Assembly (NCBI GenBank): GCA_031275735.1
Contig: JAISOJ010000108.1
Location: forward strand, 1-40,552
Direction of reading: 5' to 3'
DNA: 40,552 nt
Origin: Dysgonamonadaceae bacterium
Lineage (GTDB): Bacteria; Bacteroidota; Bacteroidia; Bacteroidales; Azobacteroidaceae
Positions 17,083 through 25,445 of the stretch are shown here, piece by piece (the first letter of the stretch is position 1; every line of letters begins with the position of its first letter). A model generated the notes under the pieces. The model searched no databases. It saw nothing but the letters and a program-made list of their open reading frames with translations, and was not told the origin of the DNA. The position numbers were made by a program, and so were the translations under genes.

Positions 17083-17769
17083 ATGAATTCAAACATCAAA
17101 TCAAGGCAAATCGACAGTTTAGACAAAAAGTTTCAGGCTCTTTGTGAAAAAGTGTTACAACAACTTACTCTTGCAGAAGAAATTCTCCGAAAAAATCGAC
17201 AAGATGATCTTTATGAAAAAGTAAATCAGATCGAAGCCGATATCGATTTACTTGAAAATGGAATAAGAGTAGATGTAGTCACGCTGATTTTGTATGCACC
17301 CAAAGCTACTGAGCTACGAAAATTAATTACCTATCAGGATATTACCAATTTTTTAGAAGCGGTGGGAGATCTGTTGGTTGATATGATTTTCCATCCGATA
17401 AAAAAAATCAATACAAATTTGCCTGAATTTAATTATTTTCAAGTAACTTTGGAAAAAATGCTGGCTCATGTAAAAAAAATGATTAGCGATGCTATTTTTT
17501 CTTTTTGCTATGAAGATAGCGAAATTGCCTACAAAATTATAGAAGAAGATGATCTGATAGACGATATGTTTAACGATTTATCCGAAAATATTATCTTATT
17601 GTTCCAAGATTTGTCGTTGAATGAACAGGAATTACTCAATACAGTCAATATTAACAATATTGCATATATCATTGAACAAATTGGAGATATTGCCACGAAT
17701 ATAGCAGAAGCTTCTATCTATATGATCGAAGGAACAGATATCAGGCATCAATTGTCGAAAAAAAAATAA
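17083..17769 (+). CDS. phoU: PhoU-like phosphate signalling protein
   Basis: A 228-residue all-helical protein made of two PhoU repeats. The metal/contact motifs are visible as TNFLEAVGDLLVDM in the first half and AYIIEQIGDIATNIAEASIY in the second, the latter matching the family R-x-x-E-R-x-G-D-x-x-x-N-I-x-E pattern with Ile and Gln replacing the first Arg pair. PhoU links PstSCAB to the PhoR kinase and represses the regulon when phosphate is plentiful. The ATG at 17083 is preferred over an upstream TTG at 17065. Its place between pstB and the two-component genes supports the assignment. Confidence 0.85.
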   Translation: MNSNIKSRQIDSLDKKFQALCEKVLQQLTLAEEILRKNRQDDLYEKVNQIEADIDLLENGIRVDVVTLILYAPKATELRKLITYQDITNFLEAVGDLLVDMIFHPIKKINTNLPEFNYFQVTLEKMLAHVKKMISDAIFSFCYEDSEIAYKIIEEDDLIDDMFNDLSENIILLFQDLSLNEQELLNTVNINNIAYIIEQIGDIATNIAEASIYMIEGTDIRHQLSKKK

Positions 17770-17789
17770 TATTTAAACAAATTTTTTAT

Positions 17790-18503
17790 ATGGAATCTGC
17801 TAAATTATTAATTGTTGACGATGAAGAGGATATTCGTGAAATACTTCAATTTAATTTGGAAAATGAAGGTTTCCAGATAGATACCGCCTCTTCCGGAGAA
17901 GAAGCGCTGGAAAAAATTTCTTCAGAACACAAATTAGTGCTATTGGATATAATGATGGATGGAATTTCCGGATTTCGCGTAGCAGAAAAGATGCGGAAAG
18001 ATAATATTCAGACGCCGATTATTTTTTTAACGGCGAAAGGTAGCGAAAATGATATGTTGACCGGATTTTCCGTAGGAGCGGACGATTATATCTCCAAACC
18101 GTTTTCTATAAAAGAAGTAATCGCCCGCGTGAAAGCTATCCTTCGTAGAGGACCGGAATTAGCGCCGATTCTTACTTTACAACAGGAGGAAATAATAATC
18201 GGAAATATGAAATTGAATTTGGTATCTAAGCACCTTGAATTGGAAAATAAAAATATCATCTTGACTAAAAAAGAATTTGAAATTCTTAGCCTGCTGATGC
18301 AACATCCTCAACGCATTTTTACGCGAGAAGAAATCCTTCAAAATGTATGGAAAGATGAAAGTTATGTATTAGAAAGAACAGTAGATGTACATGTCGCCCG
18401 GTTAAGGAAAAAATTGAACGAATACAGTATATATATTGTTAACCGTTCCGGTTACGGATATTCTTTTAACGACACAGCTCGCGTTTATACAAATGAAACG
18501 TAA
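17790..18503 (+). CDS. phoB: PhoB-type response regulator
   Basis: A 237-residue OmpR/PhoB-family regulator. The receiver domain (about 1-120) has the acidic pair DDEED, the phosphoacceptor aspartate in LVLLDIMMDG, the Thr of FLTAKG and the Lys of ISKPFS. The winged-helix domain (about 140-232) includes LTKKEFEILSLLMQHPQRIF, TREEILQNVWKDE and TVDVHVARLRKKL, standard for DNA-binding of this family. It would activate phosphate-starvation genes when phosphorylated by the kinase encoded next. It lies 20 bases after phoU and overlaps the kinase start by 11 bases. Confidence 0.88.
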   Translation: MESAKLLIVDDEEDIREILQFNLENEGFQIDTASSGEEALEKISSEHKLVLLDIMMDGISGFRVAEKMRKDNIQTPIIFLTAKGSENDMLTGFSVGADDYISKPFSIKEVIARVKAILRRGPELAPILTLQQEEIIIGNMKLNLVSKHLELENKNIILTKKEFEILSLLMQHPQRIFTREEILQNVWKDESYVLERTVDVHVARLRKKLNEYSIYIVNRSGYGYSFNDTARVYTNET

Positions 18504-20253
18504 TTTATTCAAAAATTGGAAATCTTATAAATACAGGCAATGGGCATTTTTCTATCTGTTTGCCATCTTTATCCTTTTTGCTTTTCTCGAAATTTCATTT
18601 ATCCTGAACAGAGAAAAAATGCTTAAAATGGAAAGGCTTAAATCCAACCAAGAAATATATACTACGATTATAGATGAGTACATAATTAAAAATCAATTAC
18701 AAAAGGAAAAATTAAACATTTTGGATTCTTTGCTTTTTTTTCTCCCCGACAATATGCATTTTACTATAATGGACGAAGAAGGAAATATTCTCTATGATAA
18801 TGTTCTTGGCGACAAAAAAAAAGTTGAAAATCAGAAAAAAAAAGTTGAAATCATAAAAGCTTCTATTAAAGGGGATGGATGGAGTGTCAGGAATTCTACC
18901 TTAACAAATAGCAAATATATGTTCTATGCTATTTACAAAAATGGTTATATCATTCGCACGGCTCTACCTTTTTCCAAAGAAATAGAAAATTCGCTTAAAC
19001 CGGATACGGTTTTTTTCCTATTTATTTTATTTTTATTCGTTTTTGTTTTCTTCTTTCATCTAAGTATTTATTTTCTATTTAGGAAATCCATTTATAAATT
19101 GAAGAATTTTGTATTATCATTCAGGAATAATAAACCTTTTCCAAACATGATTTCTCTTCCTGATGGTGAATTACGTGAAATCCAGACCGAAATCGTTAAT
19201 GTATTCGAACAATTGGAAAGAAAAGAAAAAGACGCTTTACTCGAACGGGAAAAATTGTTGGAACATTTTCATTTTTCTGAAGAAGGAATTTCATTTTTTA
19301 CTCCTTTTTTTGAAAATATCTATACAAACTCTCATTTTATTCAATATTTAAACATCATATTGAATGAACCCACTATCAATGTAAAAACATTGTTTCAAAA
19401 CCCCATTTTTAATGAGATTTTACAATTTCTTAAAAATCAGGGAAATAGAAATGTATTTGCTCATAAACTTCATGCCAATGGATGCCATTTTTTTGTGCGT
19501 GCCATCATTTTTGACGATAAAAGTTTTGAAATCATCATCCGTGATATTTCCGAGACGGAAAAAAACCATATCGATCGTGCTGAAATGACAAATAATATTG
19601 CGCACGAACTCCGTACCCCGGTAACAAGCGTGCGTGGATACCTCGAAACTTTGAAAGAAAGAGAAAATATGTCGCCCGAAAAAAAGAAAGAATACGTCGA
19701 ACGGGCATATAAACAAATCATACGTCTTTCGCAAATAATTCAAGATGTTATCCTCTTAACAAAAACAAACGACGCTCCCCAGTATTTTTCTATCGAACCG
19801 GTTAATATTCGTGAAATGCTGAAAGAAATGATCGAAGTAGATACAAAAGAAGATATCCTCAAGCACAATTGTACCGTTAATTTGCTTGTGTCAGAAAACG
19901 TAATTGTCATAGGCAACCATACCTTGTTGTATTCTATTTTTTTCAATCTTTACACTAACGCTCTTAAATATGCAGGAGAAAATATTACAATTACCATCCA
20001 CAATTACATGGAAGACGATGAATATTACTATTTTTCTTTTTCGGACAACGGCAAGGGAATTGAAGAAAAATACCTTGATCATATTTTTGAGCGGTTTTAC
20101 CGAATAACCGAAGGACGAACAAGAGATAAAGGAGGCTCCGGACTGGGGCTTTCCATCGTAAAAGAAGCAGTCAATTTCCATAAAGGGATAATACTCGCCA
20201 AAAACCGGTCACAAGGAGGTTTAGAATTTTTATTTACAATAAAGAAAAAATAA
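18493..20253 (+). CDS. phoR: PhoR-type sensor histidine kinase
   Basis: A 586-residue membrane kinase. The start at 18493 (MKRNLFKNWKS) overlaps phoB by 11 bases; the open frame continues 19 residues further upstream but only inside phoB. The first transmembrane helix is at about 17-38, an extracytoplasmic sensing segment of about 130 residues follows, and a second helix lies at about 170-198 (FFLFILFLFVFVFFFHLSIY). Then come a HAMP/PAS-like linker, the dimerisation domain with NNIAHELRTPVTSVRGYLE (phosphoacceptor His371), and the ATPase domain with NLYTNALKYA (N box), FSDNGKGIEE (G1) and GGSGLGLSIVKEA (G2). Operon position next to pst/phoU identifies it as the phosphate sensor; no phosphate-binding pocket is visible. 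Confidence 0.87.
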   Translation: MKRNLFKNWKSYKYRQWAFFYLFAIFILFAFLEISFILNREKMLKMERLKSNQEIYTTIIDEYIIKNQLQKEKLNILDSLLFFLPDNMHFTIMDEEGNILYDNVLGDKKKVENQKKKVEIIKASIKGDGWSVRNSTLTNSKYMFYAIYKNGYIIRTALPFSKEIENSLKPDTVFFLFILFLFVFVFFFHLSIYFLFRKSIYKLKNFVLSFRNNKPFPNMISLPDGELREIQTEIVNVFEQLERKEKDALLEREKLLEHFHFSEEGISFFTPFFENIYTNSHFIQYLNIILNEPTINVKTLFQNPIFNEILQFLKNQGNRNVFAHKLHANGCHFFVRAIIFDDKSFEIIIRDISETEKNHIDRAEMTNNIAHELRTPVTSVRGYLETLKERENMSPEKKKEYVERAYKQIIRLSQIIQDVILLTKTNDAPQYFSIEPVNIREMLKEMIEVDTKEDILKHNCTVNLLVSENVIVIGNHTLLYSIFFNLYTNALKYAGENITITIHNYMEDDEYYYFSFSDNGKGIEEKYLDHIFERFYRITEGRTRDKGGSGLGLSIVKEAVNFHKGIILAKNRSQGGLEFLFTIKKK

Positions 20254-20263
20254 TCCTCATGAT

Positions 20264-20305
20264 ATTCGATCAAGTCCTTTATTTATTAAAGGACCTCAAT
20301 CGAAT
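20264..20305. terminator. Hairpin between convergent genes phoR and the exonuclease
   Basis: GTCCTTTA (20274-20281) pairs perfectly with TAAAGGAC (20287-20294) around a 5-base loop, and the outer arms ATTCGAT (20264-20270) and ATCGAAT (20299-20305) extend it after small bulges. It covers the end of the minus-strand exonuclease gene, whose stop is at 20279-20281. It probably serves both strands; U-tracts are weak. Confidence 0.6.
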
Positions 20306-21046
20306 ACTAGAAAAAACTTTCTTGGTATAGAGCGGAAAATCGCCTTGGATAATCCAACCATAGTAACCGGGATCCTCACGAAATACTTCTTCAACTAATC
20401 GTCCCTTGTATTTGCCGAAATTAATTACCTCCTGTTTTTTGTCGTTATAAACCACGCGGCCGGCATAATCGACATTATTACCAAAAGAAGAAAATTCGGA
20501 AAGGAAAGCAACGTCATTTTCTAAATCGGAATAACGATCTAACTGCGATTGAAGTATTTCGTAAGTCGCTTTCGTATCGGCTTCTGCTGTGTGAGCATTG
20601 TCCAAATCTTTATTACAATAAAATTTGTAAGCAGCAGACAAAGTCCGCCGCTCTTTCTTATGAAATATCGTCTGAACATCTACAAATTTATGTCTCATCA
20701 AATCAATATCTACTTCGGCGCGTAAAAATTCTTCGGCCAATAAAGGAATATCAAAACGGTTCGAATTGTAACCCGCCAAATCACAGCCTTCTATTTGTGA
20801 GGCTAAAGATTTTGCAATTGATTTAAATGTAGGAGCATCTCTCACATCCTCGTCTTTAATACCATGAATAGCAGTTGCTTCGGGAGGAATAGGCATTTCC
20901 GGATTGATACGACGGGTTTTAGAATCTTCGTCGCCATTGGGCATCACTTTCAAGTATGAAATTTCAACAATCCGGTCGGAAACAATATTCATCCCTGTCG
21001 TTTCCAAATCGAAAAAGACAAGGGGATTTTTCAAATGTAATTTCAC
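20279..21046 (-). CDS. DnaQ-like 3'-5' exonuclease with a C-terminal DUF3820 domain
   Basis: A 255-residue DEDDh exonuclease resembling the epsilon subunit of DNA polymerase III. Catalytic motifs are complete: FFDLETTG (Asp13, Glu15), GYNSNRFDIPLL (Asp99), and AHTAEADTK (His152, Asp157). From about residue 210, VINFGKYKGRLVEEVFREDPGYY... is a DUF3820 domain, a short module often found at the end of such exonucleases. It is encoded 10 bases after dnaN on the same strand, consistent with a role in proofreading or DNA repair with the sliding clamp, though no clamp-binding motif stands out. Whether it is the replicative proofreading subunit is not shown by the sequence. Confidence 0.88.
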   Translation of the reverse strand: MKLHLKNPLVFFDLETTGMNIVSDRIVEISYLKVMPNGDEDSKTRRINPEMPIPPEATAIHGIKDEDVRDAPTFKSIAKSLASQIEGCDLAGYNSNRFDIPLLAEEFLRAEVDIDLMRHKFVDVQTIFHKKERRTLSAAYKFYCNKDLDNAHTAEADTKATYEILQSQLDRYSDLENDVAFLSEFSSFGNNVDYAGRVVYNDKKQEVINFGKYKGRLVEEVFREDPGYYGWIIQGDFPLYTKKVFSSIRLRSFNK

Positions 21047-21056
21047 GTTTTTTAAA

Positions 21057-22181
21057 TTAATCGTTTAACATCACCGGCATCAGCAATGTCAACAAATCTT
21101 CTCCTTCTGCATTTTCCACAGGTAAGATCAAACCGGGACGAGAAGGATCTGCTAATTCGAGCACGACTTCTTCCGAAGAGATACTGTTCAATATTTCAAT
21201 TAGATAAAGACCTTTGAACCCAATATTCATCAAATCGCCTTCGTAAACGCATGCAACAGTTTCTTCTGCATACGTAGCATAATCAATGTCTTGAGCGGAA
21301 ATGAAAATACTATTAGTAGAAATCGTTAATTTAATCAAACTACTTGCCGAATTGGAGAAAACCGTAACCCGTTTTAAAGCATTTAAAAATTGTACCCGGT
21401 CGATGGTAAGGCGATAAGGGTTTTCCTTTGGAATAACGGCGTTATAATTGGGATAAGTACCTTCAATCAAACGACATACCACATGGAAATGTCCGATAGT
21501 AATGTAAGCGTTATTAGAATCAAAACTGATAACAGCCTCCCCTTCTTCACGGGGAAGAATGGTTTTCAATAAGTTAGCCGGCTTTTTAGGAAGAATAAAA
21601 GACGCTGTGTTGTTTCCATTCACGTCCAAATTGATGAAACGCACTAATTTGTGTCCGTCGGAAGCAACAAAGGTAAGATTTTCTTCCTTGATATCGAAGA
21701 AAATACCGTTTACGACCGGACGCAAATCATCTTCGCCGGTGGCATAGAGCGTGCAATTGATTCCCGTTAATAGATCGGCGGCAGAAATACGTAATTTGAA
21801 AGCCTCATCGCTCAATGGCTTGGATTGTGGATATTCATCCCCTTTTTGAGCAACAAAATTATAACGCCCATTTTCATAATGGATAACCACATCAAGGTTC
21901 ACATCGCTAATTTCAAAACTGATTGGTTGCTCAGGAAGTTCTTTCAACGAATCCAATAAATTTTTGGATGGTATAGCAAAAATTCCATTTCCCTCTCCTT
22001 CTGTCACTTCAATGGATGTAACCATTCGGGTTTCGCTATCGGCGCCTGTAATGGTCAACCGGTTTTCTTCAAGTTCAAACAAAAAACAATCTAAAATAGG
22101 AATAGCATTTTTAGAGGCTATAACCCTGCCAACTGTTTGCAAGTGGCTTAATAACAAACTACTGGATACTACGAATTTCAT
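21057..22181 (-). CDS. dnaN: DNA polymerase III beta subunit (sliding clamp)
   Basis: A 374-residue ring-forming processivity clamp that tethers the replicative polymerase to DNA. It begins MKFVVSSSLLLSHLQTVGRV, with the LDCFLFELEENRLTITGADSE segment of domain I, and the three repeated clamp domains can be followed: GIFAIPSKNLLDSLKELPEQ, FVASDGHKLVRF in domain II, and EGTYPNYNAVIPKENPYRL leading to domain III. It ends with LLTLLMPVMLND, the conserved C-terminus (MPV/MPM-R/L). It is preceded by its own -7 element and followed at 10 bases by the exonuclease gene. Confidence 0.96.
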   Translation of the reverse strand: MKFVVSSSLLLSHLQTVGRVIASKNAIPILDCFLFELEENRLTITGADSETRMVTSIEVTEGEGNGIFAIPSKNLLDSLKELPEQPISFEISDVNLDVVIHYENGRYNFVAQKGDEYPQSKPLSDEAFKLRISAADLLTGINCTLYATGEDDLRPVVNGIFFDIKEENLTFVASDGHKLVRFINLDVNGNNTASFILPKKPANLLKTILPREEGEAVISFDSNNAYITIGHFHVVCRLIEGTYPNYNAVIPKENPYRLTIDRVQFLNALKRVTVFSNSASSLIKLTISTNSIFISAQDIDYATYAEETVACVYEGDLMNIGFKGLYLIEILNSISSEEVVLELADPSRPGLILPVENAEGEDLLTLLMPVMLND

Positions 22182-22222
22182 ATTAATATAAAGGATTTAT
22201 TTATTTGTTTTTTATTAAAACT

Positions 22223-22231
22223 GCAAATATA
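22223..22231 (-). promoter_or_regulatory. -7 element of dnaN
   Basis: On the minus strand the sequence reads TATATTTGC, a perfect match, 41 bases before the dnaN ATG at 22181. No clear -33 TTG is present. Confidence 0.55.
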
Positions 22232-22304
22232 CAAATTTATTTTTATCTCTATGCTTTTCTTCTATATTTCCTTCCGTTGATTGTTGATAAGATTACGAAA
22301 AAGA

Positions 22305-22460
22305 TTAATATGAGCGCTGGAGGTAAAACCACACTCTACAAAACCAATTTTGCATCATTGCGTTGCAGTCGTAACCCAAAGGCAAATAAAAAGCTGAACG
22401 ATAAAAATTAATTCCGACAGAGAATACAGGCGGGACCGAAATTTTTTCAAACTTATACAT
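22305..22460 (-). pseudogene. Short open frame, possible remnant of a membrane protein gene
   Basis: A 51-residue frame whose ATG (22460) overlaps the stop of the upstream PhnP-like gene. The peptide, including FSVGINFYRSAFYLPLGYDC and NAMMQNWFCRVWFYLQRSY, has alternating aromatic residues like the last strands of an outer-membrane beta barrel, but it has no signal peptide and is far too short. Nothing else explains the gap between this gene and dnaN. It may be debris of a lost gene, a coupled small protein, or chance. Confidence 0.25.
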
Positions 22461-23220
22461 AAATCTCCAGTTGGTCGTAAGCGATAAATACATTTTCCGG
22501 TAAAGTTTTTTGCATCGCTTCATGCAAGCCGAAATTGTGATTCATATGAATAAAGAAAGCTTTTTGAGGACGGATTCTTTCAATGTTTGCCAATGCATCG
22601 TCGATCGTTTCGTGCGAAAGATGCGCTTCTTTCCGAAGCGCATTAATAACTAAAACATTCAAATTCTCTAATTTAGCGTATTCCTTCTCCGGAATGGTTT
22701 TCAAATCAGTAAGGTAAGCTAATTTTCCTATCCGATACCCAAAAACCGGTAAACAGCCGTGCATCAATCGAATGGGTACGACTTCTATTCCCGCCACAAA
22801 AAAAGGTTTATTCTCAATTGCGTGCAAATTCAGATTCGGTACACCGGGGTATTTATGTTTCTTGAATACATAAGGAATACGTTCCTTAATCAATTTAGTT
22901 ACATAGTTTTCCGCATAAATATCCACAGCTTCATCCCGACTGAAAATACGCAGATCATCCAAGCCTCCTACATGATCGTAATGCTCATGGGTAATCAATA
23001 CGCCATCCAAGCGTTCGATAGGGTGCGTTCTGAAAGTTTCCAACATCTGCATCCGGAAATCCGGGCCACAATCAAGTAGAATATGCTTTCCTTTCGTTTC
23101 AATTAAAGCAGATGAACGTAAACGCCAATCTTTTTTGTCTTGCGAAGTGCATACCTCGCATCGGCAACCGATTTCAGGATTGCCGGTCGATGTTCCTGTG
23201 CCTAAAAATCGTAGTTTCAT
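22453..23220 (-). CDS. PhnP-like MBL-fold phosphodiesterase
   Basis: A 255-residue metallo-beta-lactamase-fold protein close to PhnP, which hydrolyses cyclic phosphodiesters such as ribosyl 1,2-cyclic phosphate. The N-terminus MKLRFLGTGTSTGNPEIGCR with CRCEVC resembles the structural Cys-rich site of PhnP. Metal ligands are ITHEHYDHVGGLDDLR (His78, His80, Asp82, His83), and the later motifs LMHGCLPVFGYRIGKLAYLTDLK (Asp) and FFIHMNHNFG. No phn genes are nearby, so the actual substrate is unknown. It overlaps murB by 4 bases (ATGA) and shares its transcript. Confidence 0.85.
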   Translation of the reverse strand: MKLRFLGTGTSTGNPEIGCRCEVCTSQDKKDWRLRSSALIETKGKHILLDCGPDFRMQMLETFRTHPIERLDGVLITHEHYDHVGGLDDLRIFSRDEAVDIYAENYVTKLIKERIPYVFKKHKYPGVPNLNLHAIENKPFFVAGIEVVPIRLMHGCLPVFGYRIGKLAYLTDLKTIPEKEYAKLENLNVLVINALRKEAHLSHETIDDALANIERIRPQKAFFIHMNHNFGLHEAMQKTLPENVFIAYDQLEIYV

Positions 23221-24230
23221 CCTATATAATTCACCTCCGGTTTTAGTTCGATAGAGAATTTGACCTTCACCGACTGCCGGATTTCTTCCGCTAAACGAGC
23301 AATATCGTCGCCGGTAGCACGATTCTTATTAATAATCACTAAAGGTTGTTTTTCATAAACAGCCGCCCCGCCGATAGTCTTCCCTTTCAAACCACATCGC
23401 TCGATCAGCCAAGCTGCCGGAATTTTAACTATTTCCTCATTTACCTGATAATGAGGTATATCAGGATAATGTTTCTTCAACCCTTCGTAATGAGCCCGGC
23501 AAATATACGGATTGGTAAAGAAACTACCGGCATTTCCCATTATTTGGGGATCGGGCAATTTCGATTTGCGAACCGCAACAATCGCTTCTCTGATAGTTTT
23601 CAAGTCTATTTCTTTCCCCGACAAATAATCTCTTATGTTTCCATAGTCCAATTTAAATCGCGGTTTTTTATCCAAACGATAGACTAGGTGCGTAATGTAG
23701 TATAAGCCTCGATTTTCGGGTTCCTTGAAAAAACTGTGCCGATAAGAAAAATTGCAAGCTTCGTTACTAAAAACCTTTTTCTCCCCGCTTTTCAAGAAAT
23801 AGGCATGGACTTCTGAAATGAAATCGGATGCTTCTACGCCATAAGCGCCGATATTCTGTATTGCGCTTGCTCCGACTTCGCCGGGAATTAACGATAAGTT
23901 TTCCATGCCGCTCAAACCTTTTTTCACACAATAAGCAACCAAATTGTCCCAATTTTCAGCCGCTCCCGCTTTTAACCAGGCATGATTGCCGTCTTCCTTC
24001 AAAATTTCGACACCGCGGATTCCCGAATGGACAATAATGCCATCATAATCGCCCAAAAATAGTAAATTACTTCCTTGCCCGATATGCCGAGAAGGTTCGG
24101 AAAGGAAATATTCGTCGCGGAGAAGGTTTTGCAAATCCGTTTCGTCGGCATATTCCACAAACCAACGGGTCTTAACATCAAGGCTGAACGTGTTGTATTT
24201 CAGTAAAGAATAATTTTGTTCGATTCGCAT
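23217..24230 (-). CDS. murB: UDP-N-acetylenolpyruvoylglucosamine reductase
   Basis: The 337-residue FAD enzyme that reduces UDP-GlcNAc-enolpyruvate to UDP-MurNAc in peptidoglycan synthesis. I start it at ATG 24230 (MRIEQNYSLLKYNTFSLDV); the frame extends 11 codons further upstream but the conserved N-terminus begins here. FAD-binding motifs are visible: IGQGSNLLFLGDYDGIIV, and SLIPGEVGASAIQNIGAYG, which corresponds to the family IPGxxGAAPxQNxGAYG. FSYRHSFFKE contains the conserved Y-R-x-S-x-F active-site region, and AWLIERCGLKGKTIGGAAVYEKQPLVI the C-terminal substrate segment. Length suits the E. coli-type (type I) enzyme. Confidence 0.95.
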   Translation of the reverse strand: MRIEQNYSLLKYNTFSLDVKTRWFVEYADETDLQNLLRDEYFLSEPSRHIGQGSNLLFLGDYDGIIVHSGIRGVEILKEDGNHAWLKAGAAENWDNLVAYCVKKGLSGMENLSLIPGEVGASAIQNIGAYGVEASDFISEVHAYFLKSGEKKVFSNEACNFSYRHSFFKEPENRGLYYITHLVYRLDKKPRFKLDYGNIRDYLSGKEIDLKTIREAIVAVRKSKLPDPQIMGNAGSFFTNPYICRAHYEGLKKHYPDIPHYQVNEEIVKIPAAWLIERCGLKGKTIGGAAVYEKQPLVIINKNRATGDDIARLAEEIRQSVKVKFSIELKPEVNYIG

Positions 24231-24260
24231 AAATAATGAAAAATGGTTCCAATAAACGAA

Positions 24261-24268
24261 CAAAGATA
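24261..24268 (-). promoter_or_regulatory. -7 element of murB
   Basis: Read on the minus strand: TATCTTTG, matching TAnnTTTG, 30 bases before ATG 24230. A TTG lies 24 bases upstream, slightly beyond the usual distance. Confidence 0.45.
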
Positions 24269-24389
24269 AAAATTTTAACGGAATATTAAAAACAACGGCA
24301 ATTCCGAAAATAAAATGATTTGTATCGTTTATTTCCAGAAAACACCCCCTTATCTACCCGGAAAACTAGCTCTTAAAAATAACACATCC

Positions 24390-24452
24390 TTTTTTAGTGG
24401 AAATTGCCACCTTCATCGTTCTTACAGCATAACAGCATAAAAGAAAAAAACA
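24390..24452 (+). promoter_or_regulatory. Upstream region of the PUL, no consensus promoter
   Basis: No TAnnTTTG element is visible before fecR. The leader holds a small inverted repeat (GTGG 24397-24400, CCAC 24407-24410) and a tandem 8-base repeat ACAGCATA (24424-24431 and 24432-24439) before AGAAAAAAACA and the ATG. Lack of a housekeeping -7 element would fit transcription by an ECF sigma factor, as in other FecR-controlled loci, but no binding site can be named. Confidence 0.3.
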
Positions 24453-25433
24453 ATGCAAAAGTTACTGGAGCGTTATTTTTACGGAGAACTGAATGAAAGT
24501 GAAAAATATGCGCTTTTCTCCGCTATCGAAAAAGACGCGGAATTAAAGGCCGATTTCATCCGCTTACAAAACATCCGGGGACTGATGGCTATCTCGCCCT
24601 CAAATACCGCCGGACGGGAAGAAGCAGAAGCCGCGATGCGCCGGTTTTATGCCGGCATTGGGCAAATGCGCCGGCGTCGTATCCTTCAATCATTTTACCG
24701 CTACGCCGCGGCAGTCGTTATCGCTATTCTCTGTACATTTTTTACTCTCCGCTACCTGGAACACAAGAATAATGACCGCAATTATAATAATTCATACAGC
24801 GAAATTACCGTTCCTGTCGGTCAGCGCGTCAAAATCACACTGGCCGACGGCAGCGCCGTTTGGCTCAACTCCCGGAGCAAACTGCGGATTCCGAACTCAT
24901 TCGACGGCAAATACCGGAAAGTATATTTAGACGGAGAAGCGTTTTTTAATGTAGAAAAAAATAAAGACAAACCGTTTATTGTCGAAACCAGCCGTTACGA
25001 TGTACATGTATCAGGCACGCAATTCAATGTGCTTAACTATTCGGAAATGACAATGTTTGAAACCACTCTGCTCGAAGGACAGGTGGAAATAACGCAATCC
25101 GGCAGCAGAGAAAAAGTCATCTTGTCGCCAAACGAACAGGTAGTATTAAGTAACAACCAACTGAAAAAATCCAAAACCAACACCGCCGACCGCGTTTCCT
25201 GGAAAGACGGAATACTGGCTTTCGACGCAGAACCTTTTTCCGAAATCATTAAAAAGCTGGAATTGTATTACGATGTAAAATTCATTATCCAAAACACCAA
25301 AGCAATGAATGTCGCTTATACCGGCAAATTCAAAGCAAGCGACCCGCCGGAAAAAATTATCAATGTAATTCACCTGACCAACAAATTCAATTACAGGCTC
25401 AGTCCGGATAATAAAATTATTTATATCCGGTAA
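24453..25433 (+). CDS. FecR-family anti-sigma factor
   Basis: A 326-residue inner-membrane regulator. The cytoplasmic N-terminal part (1-70, LLERYFYGELNESEKYALFS) is the anti-sigma domain, a transmembrane helix lies at about 86-103 (YAAAVVIAILCTFFTLRYL), and the periplasmic FecR domain (about 112-215) has the signature ITVPVGQRVKITLADGSAVW, LNSRSKLRIPNSF and YLDGEAFFNVEK. The C-terminus (about 255-326) is DUF4974. In such systems, substrate sensed by the SusC N-terminal domain is relayed through FecR to release an ECF sigma factor. Remarkably, no sigma factor gene sits upstream; the neighbouring gene is the divergent murB. The SusC gene follows after 12 bases. Confidence 0.92.
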   Translation: MQKLLERYFYGELNESEKYALFSAIEKDAELKADFIRLQNIRGLMAISPSNTAGREEAEAAMRRFYAGIGQMRRRRILQSFYRYAAAVVIAILCTFFTLRYLEHKNNDRNYNNSYSEITVPVGQRVKITLADGSAVWLNSRSKLRIPNSFDGKYRKVYLDGEAFFNVEKNKDKPFIVETSRYDVHVSGTQFNVLNYSEMTMFETTLLEGQVEITQSGSREKVILSPNEQVVLSNNQLKKSKTNTADRVSWKDGILAFDAEPFSEIIKKLELYYDVKFIIQNTKAMNVAYTGKFKASDPPEKIINVIHLTNKFNYRLSPDNKIIYIR

Positions 25434-25445
25434 ATAATCTTTGCC

